From: Anaerolineae bacterium
GTDB lineage: Bacteria > Chloroflexota > Anaerolineae > JAAYZQ01
Reading direction: 5' to 3'
DNA: 9,855 bases
Assembly: GCA_016929795.1 (NCBI GenBank)
Contig: JAFGIA010000072.1
Location: forward strand, 1 to 9,855
The first letter of the stretch is position 1. Each line of letters begins with the position of its first letter. Of the stretch, positions 5,067 to 9,855 are shown piece after piece. Under the pieces are notes generated by a model. It made no database searches. It saw nothing but the letters and a program-made list of their open reading frames with translations, and was not told the origin of the DNA. A program made the translations under genes and the position numbers.

Positions 5067-6167
5067 TCAGCCGTGCCTCTCGTCCTCATAGCGTCGATAT
5101 TGTTCTGGATTCTCTTTTCCCACCTCGGCCAGCAATTCCTCCCACAGGAGTCGCCTGTCGCAATATTCGATCAAGCGGGCGACCATTGTCTCCAGGTTGT
5201 CGTTGGGGCCGAATTTTCTGACCAGGGGGCGGAATCGGGGTCGATCCATGCAGAAGCGACGCAGCTCCTCCGGCGTGAATGCATCCTCCAGCAGCGTGCG
5301 GATGGCGGCGACGTCGTGCGCCTCTTCGCCGGCCGGGATCTGTTGCCAACGCTCGCCGCTCTGCCTGTGGCGCCAGGCCAAGTACACGGCAGCGCCGCCG
5401 ACGGCGACGATCAGCAGGACAATGACCAGGACCGCCGCGTGGTCCGCGACGCCGGTGACCAGGCGTGACAGGGCCGGTGCAGGGGTTGGCGCCAGCGTGG
5501 GCGCCGGCTGTTGGACCGTCTCGGGCACCGGCGTCATCTCTCTCACGTCGACTTCAAAGCTTCCGAACCAACTCGGCGTGGCCTGCTCTCCCAGATAGAT
5601 GTGCGCGGTGAGGACGTGCAGGCCGGGGGTGTCCGGCGCCACGATAGACCAGGCCCAAACATTCTCTACCTCGTAATCATCAAGGTCGATGTGGCGCCGC
5701 GATGGATACTCGGGCGGGATGACGCGGAAGGTCGGCGACGAGAGCTCGACGCGCACCGTGTCCGATACGAGAATGGTGGCACCAAAGGTCCCATGTTTGC
5801 CCACAATGGGCGGAACGTCGGCCGGGATCGTGACCCGGGACACGCTGACCCAGTCCAGTGAAGCCAACTGCCTCAGTATATAGATCTTGAGGATGAGGGT
5901 ATTGCTGGAGCCAGGGCTCATATAGATCGGGTAGTCGACCTCGACCTGGCCAAGCACGCTCTGATCCGTGACGTCGGTGTCCTCGATTGCCTCCACGACT
6001 ACTCTCGGCTTGGGGGTTGCCGTGTCCTGGGGCGCGGGCGGCGTAGTTACCGGTCCACAGCCGGATAGCGTCGCGGCGAGGGCGATCAACACGACAGCGC
6101 TGAGCGAGACCACGGTGCCGGCGCGAATGCAGGCTGCCCGCTTGTGAGTGTACGGATGCTCGTCCAC
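5067..6167 (-). CDS. Receptor-like lipoprotein with transmembrane helix and intracellular effector-associated (death-like) domain, 366 aa
   Basis: Domains in order: an N-terminal basic/hydrophobic signal with lipobox Leu34-Ser-Gly-Cys37; a short TP-rich linker; an extracytoplasmic, probably beta-sandwich region at about 60-208; a Pro/Ala/Thr stalk at about 209-239; one membrane helix at about 244-264 (VLVIVLLIVAVGGAAVYLAW) followed by basic RHR; and a cytoplasmic domain at about 285-361. The last domain (IRTLLEDAFTPEELRRFC ... LIEYCDRRLLWEELLAEV ... NPEQYRRYE) looks like an effector-associated domain of the EAD7-like type. Such domains are bacterial death-like adaptor modules that bring effectors and sensors together by like-like contacts. 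Start: GTG at 6165-6167, with GGGAGG (6173-6178) five bases upstream. The same-strand membrane-protein gene lies 203 bases downstream. Cys37 lipidation plus an internal helix would make a doubly anchored protein; the N-terminal segment could instead be a plain signal peptide. The gene is certain, the EAD call likely, the ligand unknown. Confidence 0.8.
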   Translation of the reverse strand: MDEHPYTHKRAACIRAGTVVSLSAVVLIALAATLSGCGPVTTPPAPQDTATPKPRVVVEAIEDTDVTDQSVLGQVEVDYPIYMSPGSSNTLILKIYILRQLASLDWVSVSRVTIPADVPPIVGKHGTFGATILVSDTVRVELSSPTFRVIPPEYPSRRHIDLDDYEVENVWAWSIVAPDTPGLHVLTAHIYLGEQATPSWFGSFEVDVREMTPVPETVQQPAPTLAPTPAPALSRLVTGVADHAAVLVIVLLIVAVGGAAVYLAWRHRQSGERWQQIPAGEEAHDVAAIRTLLEDAFTPEELRRFCMDRPRFRPLVRKFGPNDNLETMVARLIEYCDRRLLWEELLAEVGKENPEQYRRYEDERHG

Positions 6168-6206
6168 CCCGTCCTCCCGCTTGGGTAGTGTTCCGGTCTG
6201 GATAGA

Positions 6207-6235
6207 ATTCTAACACAAGAGCCGGGTCCTGGCAA
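6207..6235 (-). promoter_or_regulatory. Promoter of the receptor-like lipoprotein gene
   Basis: On the minus strand, TTGCCA (6230-6235), a 17-base spacer and TAGAAT (6207-6212) with a TGT extended -10 element just before it. Each hexamer is one base from consensus. Transcription would begin near 6200, leaving a leader of about 33 bases that holds the ribosome site. Confidence 0.75.
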
Positions 6236-6264
6236 GCGTGGGCCGGCAACTGCTGTTTTTTCTC

Positions 6265-6293
6265 TTGCTTTTGACAAAAAAGCATGGTATACT
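6265..6293 (+). promoter_or_regulatory. Promoter of the exported-protein pair, with an inverted repeat in its spacer
   Basis: TATACT (6288-6293) is preceded by TGG, an extended -10 element, with a poor -35 TTGCTT (6265-6270) 17 bases upstream. A perfect TTGACA at 6271-6276 could serve an alternative, weaker -10 (TATTTC, 6294-6299). TGCTTTT (6266-6272) and AAAAGCA (6278-6284) form a 7-bp inverted repeat around five bases, lying within the promoter, so a repressor site is possible. It is back to back with the lipoprotein promoter. Confidence 0.55.
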
Positions 6294-6299
6294 TATTTC

Positions 6300-6496
6300 A
6301 GTAGGCTGGATCGCCTGGCTACTCCGATCTTTGGGACGCAACACAGATTCATAGTTACCTCTCACCGTTATCCAGTGCACTCAGCCATCTGGAAAATCAT
6401 ATTCTGCTGTGGAATAGAACAGTGCTGTCTATAGCACCGGATCCCACTATTTTGCCAATCGGGTAGCTTCACACATCTTGAGAGGAGATATGGAAA
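6300..6496 (+). other. Long leader of the exported-protein pair
   Basis: About 200 bases separate the predicted start site from the ATG at 6497. Base composition is lower in GC than in the flanking genes. I see no small gene, no terminator and no recognisable riboswitch core here. The only clear element is the ribosome site AGGAG (6483-6487), nine bases before the ATG. An ATG at 6490 is out of frame with the protein. Confidence 0.4.
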
Positions 6497-7363
6497 ATGA
6501 AAACTCGAGTGATGCGCAAAGCATTCTATGTATCCCTGCTGATTGTTGCTTTGTTTCTAGGCGTCAGCTTGATGGCCAACCCAGCCCAACCAACGCACCC
6601 CAGTAGCAGTATCCATCTTCAGGCCCCACCATTCCTAAACATGGCATATGCTGCCGCCAGTTCCCAGACAGACAATGGCGCCTCATTTCTCGAGGATGAA
6701 GCTGGCATATCCGCCTACACACAGACTGCTGGTCCTATTGATCTGTCTGTTGCACGCCAAGTTTTCAGAACAATCGAGTACGAAACGGAGGAATACATCA
6801 TCGGCTCTGTCGAAGTTCCTGACTACCCAGAATCTCACGATGCTCATGTATATGTTCATGCAGACGGTTGGGTAGTAGGCTACTATCTGGCCGAGGATGC
6901 TACCGGGAAAATCATGGACTTTCGCCATTACGATGGTATAGAAATCACCAGCACAAAGCTAGAAAATGCTATGAATGAGGTGCTGACCGCAGTTGGCGCA
7001 GTGCCATTTGAGGCAAGTTACTATGACTTTCGGTACCCTAATGCTACTGATCTGATGCTGATCGCAGAGGTCTGCTATAGCGGTAGCGACTCGTTCGAAC
7101 TTCAACTACCAGACGAATATGTGTTCTACGAACGTGCATGGTCCGCAGCTGTGCATGGAGACGGAGGTGGTGCAGATTCCTCAAATATCTCTATCGATGG
7201 CAATCTAGTCGGGCAGGCCGTCAGCGCAGGTTGGGGCTTTGCCCACGGTACACTCACACCCGTACAGCTTCCACCCACTGTGAGCCACACTATTTTGGTC
7301 GCACTTGGTGGCGGAGGAGATGCTTTTGGTGGCATCACGCTCACCTACCAAGAGGTGCCGTAA
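6497..7363 (+). CDS. Exported protein of unknown function, 288 aa
   Basis: A signal peptide is clear (basic MKTRVMRK, then hydrophobic YVSLLIVALFLGVSLM, ending near residue 26-30). It has no lipobox cysteine, so the protein is probably secreted. Landmarks of the mature part: FLEDEAGISAYTQTAGPIDL (about 64-83), VFRTIEYETEEYIIGSVEVP (89-108), HVYVHADGWVVGYYLAED (117-134), YYDFRYPNATDLMLIAE (175-191) and a Gly-rich C-terminal part. I have the impression that this aromatic, beta-rich arrangement recurs in unnamed exported proteins of Chloroflexota and archaea, but I cannot name a family. The ATG at 6497 follows AGGAG at nine bases. The stop TAA overlaps the start of the next gene by one base, so the two are made together. 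Codon use is less GC-rich than in neighbouring genes. Confidence 0.82.
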   Translation: MKTRVMRKAFYVSLLIVALFLGVSLMANPAQPTHPSSSIHLQAPPFLNMAYAAASSQTDNGASFLEDEAGISAYTQTAGPIDLSVARQVFRTIEYETEEYIIGSVEVPDYPESHDAHVYVHADGWVVGYYLAEDATGKIMDFRHYDGIEITSTKLENAMNEVLTAVGAVPFEASYYDFRYPNATDLMLIAEVCYSGSDSFELQLPDEYVFYERAWSAAVHGDGGGADSSNISIDGNLVGQAVSAGWGFAHGTLTPVQLPPTVSHTILVALGGGGDAFGGITLTYQEVP

Positions 7364-8124
7364 TGAATGCCAAGAAGGCAATAGTACCTCTGTTGGTTTT
7401 GTTGGCACTGTCCTTTGCAGCTCCATCAGCCAGTCAGTCAGGCATTATTGTCACCGGCGCTGACTCGATTCTCAACGAGTCCTCTACCTATTCGCAGGAA
7501 CTAGTGGACGTGACATCATCGGCGGGACCCAGGATTGTTTTCCAATATTCCAACTCAAATTCTCATGTAGACTTGGAGGAAGTCCCAGGAGTGCTAGGGG
7601 GACTGCTAGAGTTGGTAACACCGAGAAACGTTGTGCAGTATGCCAACTCTGTGTACTCTTCTAGACTAACCGAGTTGCCGCCAATGCTTGAAACGCTTGT
7701 GGGCAGGGTCACATCCAGGATCATCGTCCAATACGCTAACTCAACTTGGACTTCGGGCCTTGGGTATCCAGTTGAGTTGATCGATGACACGACACCACCC
7801 CAAGCCAGTGATCCGGCGGCTAGCATCATAGGTAGCGATTCTGTGGTCCTTACATGGACAACCGACGAGTTTGCTGATAGTGCCGTTGATTATGGAGAAC
7901 AATCGGGTCACTACTCATGGACCGTAGCCGACTCTCTCTATGTCCAGCAGCACGCAATCACCCTTACACTGTTGATACCAGGCACAGTCTATTATTATCA
8001 AGTCCGCAACACTGATCAGAGCGGTAACACGTATACGAGCTCAGAATACCTCTTTACGCTCAAGCATTGCGTGTATTTGCCACTTATTCGTAGAGATGGG
8101 GAGCATACAGGCGGCGGTTTCTAA
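7363..8124 (+). CDS. Exported repeat protein with FN3-like domain and VYLPL tail, 253 aa
   Basis: The true start is the ATG at 7363-7365, overlapping the previous stop (TAATG), with GAGGTG five bases upstream; the same frame is open further back but only as a shadow of the preceding gene. A signal peptide (MNAKKAIVPLLVLLALSFAAPSA) leads into a 31-residue repeat: RIVFQYSNS (57-65), RNVVQYANS (88-96) and RIIVQYANS (119-127), with a decayed copy GIIVTGADS (27-35). The linkers share an L-x-E-L/V-P pattern. Residues about 146-233 look like a fibronectin III or purple-acid-phosphatase N-terminal type domain (VVLTWTTDEFADSAVDYG ... LIPGTVYYYQVRNTD). The end, CVYLPLIRRD (236-245), resembles the short tail common on exported Chloroflexota proteins. 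This suggests a cell-surface or secreted adhesive/binding role, which is inference. Confidence 0.85.
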   Translation: MNAKKAIVPLLVLLALSFAAPSASQSGIIVTGADSILNESSTYSQELVDVTSSAGPRIVFQYSNSNSHVDLEEVPGVLGGLLELVTPRNVVQYANSVYSSRLTELPPMLETLVGRVTSRIIVQYANSTWTSGLGYPVELIDDTTPPQASDPAASIIGSDSVVLTWTTDEFADSAVDYGEQSGHYSWTVADSLYVQQHAITLTLLIPGTVYYYQVRNTDQSGNTYTSSEYLFTLKHCVYLPLIRRDGEHTGGGF

Positions 8125-8132
8125 CGATTTGA

Positions 8133-8297
8133 GCCAGTAGGTCCAATGGGCAGCTTTTTGCTCCCTCGAACCACCTGGGCACGTACCTCGACGGCGAGAT
8201 CCACTTTTTCACCACCGGCAAGGATGTGGCCGAGCTGGGGCCGAACGATTTTCTCGCCAGCCCTGCTGCCATCGTAGGCAGGGTGGAAAGCCCCTGA
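8133..8297 (+). pseudogene. Remnant of the C-terminal end of an unidentified gene
   Basis: One frame here reads SNGQLFAPSNHLGTYLDG then EIHFFTTGKDVAELGPND and FLASPAAIVGRVESP, ending in TGA at 8295-8297. The frame is closed upstream by TGA at 8130-8132 and holds no ATG or ribosome site. Third codon positions are strongly G/C, unlike the AT-richer genes just before it but like the native genes around it. This fits the tail of a GC-rich gene whose front has been lost. I do not recognise the product. A chance open frame cannot be excluded at this length. Confidence 0.38.
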
Positions 8298-8298
8298 T

Positions 8299-8328
8299 TA
8301 GACAGGACACGCCCTATCATGATATAAT
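8299..8328 (+). promoter_or_regulatory. Extended -10 promoter of the GH94-like gene
   Basis: TAGACA (8299-8304, one mismatch), an 18-base spacer and a perfect TATAAT (8323-8328) preceded by TGA (8320-8322). Transcription would start near 8335, about 85 bases before the chosen ATG at 8420. The leader is GC-rich, with a GGCCGGCC palindrome, but no recognisable regulatory RNA. Confidence 0.75.
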
Positions 8329-8419
8329 GCTTTACACAGAGCGCCTCGCGCGGCTCATCCCGTGCCGGCCGGCCAACAACCTCCGCCTGGCCTGAACTGA
8401 AGATAGGGGAGGCATGACC

Positions 8420-9855
8420 ATGAGTGTCCAGGAATGCGCACTATACATTGGCGATTGCGCCTATCGTGATGGAGGCGGCCGCGTCGACGGCGAATATGTG
8501 CCTCTGCTCGGTGAGCAGTACTACCGCATCCGCAACTATGATCGTTTGGCTCCGTTCTTTATGAGCATCGTAAGCAGTTCTGATCATTGGCTGTTCATCT
8601 CCAGCACCGGCGGGCTCACCTGCGGGCGGCATCATGCCGATTCAGCGCTGTTCCCCTACGACACAGACGACAAGATCGCGGCGAGCAGCGGGGAAGCAGG
8701 GCACAAGTCGGTCTTGTCGGTCACGAAGGGCGGCCGGACCTACTTGTGGGAGCCATTCTCGAAAAGATGGGCCGGCATATACCGGGTGGAGAGGGATCTG
8801 TACAAGAACGTCTATGGTGACAAGCTGGTTTTTGAGGAAACGAACCGCGACCTGGGCTTGATCTATCGCTATGCCTGGCGAACCAGCGATCGGTACGGGT
8901 TCGTCAAAACGACGTGGCTGAAAAATGAAGCGGGGGACGGTTGCTCCGTGGCCCTGGTCGATGGCCTTCAGAACCTCCTGCCCTATGGTGCCAACGTGCA
9001 GGTGCAGCGGCTGTTCAGCAATCTGCTCAATGCCTACAAGCGGAACGAGCTCGAGCCACAGACTGGACTGGGCATCTTTGCGCTCAGCTCGGGCTTGACC
9101 GACCTGGCGGAGCCAAGCGAATCGCTGCGGGTGACCACAGTGTGGCAGACCGGGCTGGACAACGCCTGCTATCTCCTCTCGTCGCACCAGTTGGCCGCCT
9201 TTGAGCACGGCGGGGAGATCGTCCAGGAGACGGATGTGCGCGGCCGCCCCGGCTCCTACCTGGTACACGCACGGTTTGACCTTGCGCCTGGCGAGGAGCG
9301 AGAGTGGCACATCGTGGCTGAAGTGAACCAGGACCACGGTAGCATTGTCTCGTTGCTCAACTTGCTCAGGGCCAGTGAGGTGGAGCTGAGAGCGCAGCTC
9401 GAGAGAGACATCGCCCAAGGTACGGAGGACCTGATCTCCATCGTCGCCAGCGCCGATGGCTTGCAGCGGACGGGCGACCGTCCGAGTGCGGCACATCACT
9501 TTTCCAATGCGCTTTTCAACACCATGCGCGGCGGCACTTTTGCCGACAACTACACGGTCGGTAGATCCGACCTGCTCGACTTTTGCCGGGTACACAATCG
9601 ACGTGTGCTGGAAGCCTGCCAGGGGTTTTTCCAAGCGCTGCCGGAAGAGATCGACGTCCACGATCTGCTGGCGCGCGCAGCGGGCATCGGGCGTGCAGAC
9701 CTGGAGCGGCTGTGCTATCAGTACCTGCCACTCACATTCAGTCGGAGGCACGGCGACCCCAGCCGCCCCTGGAACCAGTTCTCAATCAATGTAAAAAGGC
9801 CGGATGGCACGCGAAAGCTGGACTACCAGGGGAACTGGCGCGATATCTTTCAGAA
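8420..9855 (+). CDS. Large glycoside hydrolase/phosphorylase-like protein (GH94-like), N-terminal 478 residues (partial)
   Basis: The frame is open from 8420 to the right edge, which cuts a codon. Recognisable stretches are YYRIRNYDRLAPFFMSIVSS and HWLFISSTGGLTCGRHHADS followed by ALFPYDTDDKI near the start, then YLWEPFSKRWAGIYRVERDL, GLGIFALSSGLTDLAEPSES, an EREWHIVAEVNQDHGS block, FADNYTVGRSDL, and SRRHGDPSRPWNQFSI with LDYQGNWRDIF at the end of the visible part (about 441-478). This order recalls long (over 1,000 residue) bacterial proteins related to cellobiose-phosphorylase-like GH94 enzymes, with a beta-sandwich before a helical barrel; the catalytic part would lie outside the window. 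No signal peptide, so cytoplasmic. An ATG at 8414 touches the ribosome site (GGAGG, 8408-8412) and is too close; the ATG at 8420 has a seven-base gap and is preferred. The gene is certain, the enzyme class tentative. Confidence 0.7.
   Translation, partial: MSVQECALYIGDCAYRDGGGRVDGEYVPLLGEQYYRIRNYDRLAPFFMSIVSSSDHWLFISSTGGLTCGRHHADSALFPYDTDDKIAASSGEAGHKSVLSVTKGGRTYLWEPFSKRWAGIYRVERDLYKNVYGDKLVFEETNRDLGLIYRYAWRTSDRYGFVKTTWLKNEAGDGCSVALVDGLQNLLPYGANVQVQRLFSNLLNAYKRNELEPQTGLGIFALSSGLTDLAEPSESLRVTTVWQTGLDNACYLLSSHQLAAFEHGGEIVQETDVRGRPGSYLVHARFDLAPGEEREWHIVAEVNQDHGSIVSLLNLLRASEVELRAQLERDIAQGTEDLISIVASADGLQRTGDRPSAAHHFSNALFNTMRGGTFADNYTVGRSDLLDFCRVHNRRVLEACQGFFQALPEEIDVHDLLARAAGIGRADLERLCYQYLPLTFSRRHGDPSRPWNQFSINVKRPDGTRKLDYQGNWRDIFQ

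Noticed and set aside
4896..5468. Plus-strand open frame of 190 codons
   Set aside because: Mostly antisense to the effector-associated-domain end of the lipoprotein gene; no domain and no ribosome site seen.
7138..7362. Longer N-terminus for the QYANS repeat protein
   Set aside because: This stretch is the second reading frame of the preceding exported-protein gene. The ATG at 7363 starts a clean signal peptide with a ribosome site.
8262..8284. Hairpin CCCTGC ... GCAGGG as terminator
   Set aside because: Inside the coding-like remnant, with a long loop and no T tract after it.
8642..9751. Minus-strand open frame of 369 codons
   Set aside because: It lies wholly antisense to the GH94-like gene, which has a promoter, a ribosome site, patterned conserved-looking motifs and an unbroken frame from 8420 to the edge. 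The antisense translation has no recognisable domain; the open frame is a by-product of GC-rich codon use.
1..9855. CRISPR array, tRNA, rRNA, insertion sequence or phage genes
   Set aside because: No regularly spaced repeats, no cloverleaf or rRNA-like segments, and no transposase, integrase or phage-like translation were seen on either strand.

Overview
The window most resembles the chromosome of a GC-rich anaerobic or facultative bacterium, probably Chloroflexota (Anaerolineae-like). This is inferred from three things seen here: a pyruvate:ferredoxin oxidoreductase gene, a secreted protein ending in a VYLPLIRRD-type tail (a tail I associate with Chloroflexota exported proteins), and a C-terminal effector-associated (death-like) domain of a type frequent in that phylum. 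I see no rRNA, tRNA, CRISPR array, transposase or phage gene.

Layout. 1-1719 (minus) is the N-terminal half of pyruvate:ferredoxin oxidoreductase, running off the left edge. It has a near-consensus promoter, an upstream palindrome and a terminator-like hairpin inside its leader. 2019-2387 (minus) is a short DksA/TraR-type zinc-finger protein. It shares a divergent promoter region with 2588-3127 (plus), a small protein ending in a CoFeSP-type 4Fe-4S domain. A long palindrome at 3144-3194 separates this gene from a convergent minus-strand group: a lipoprotein/receptor-like gene (5067-6167), a multi-spanning membrane protein (4228-4863) and a DUF2804 protein (3207-4238). The last two overlap by 11 bases and are probably translationally coupled.

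From 6207 to 6293 there are back-to-back promoters, one for the lipoprotein and one for a plus-strand pair of exported proteins (6497-7363 and 7363-8124). That pair overlaps by one base and is visibly less GC-rich than its surroundings. The second protein has a 31-residue repeat, a fibronectin-III-like domain and the VYLPL tail. It is followed by an apparent remnant of a GC-rich coding region (8133-8297). Then comes a strong extended -10 promoter and a large gene (8420 to the right edge) that looks like the N-terminal part of a glycoside-hydrolase/phosphorylase-like (GH94-like) protein.

Working together. The metabolic part (PFOR, 4Fe-4S protein, TraR-like regulator) fits low-redox carbon metabolism, although the three genes lie in separate transcription units. 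The most unusual gene is the 5067-6167 product: a predicted lipid-anchored extracytoplasmic domain, a proline-rich stalk, one membrane helix and an intracellular effector-associated domain. That layout suggests an envelope receptor that recruits a cytoplasmic partner carrying a matching domain. No such partner lies in this window.
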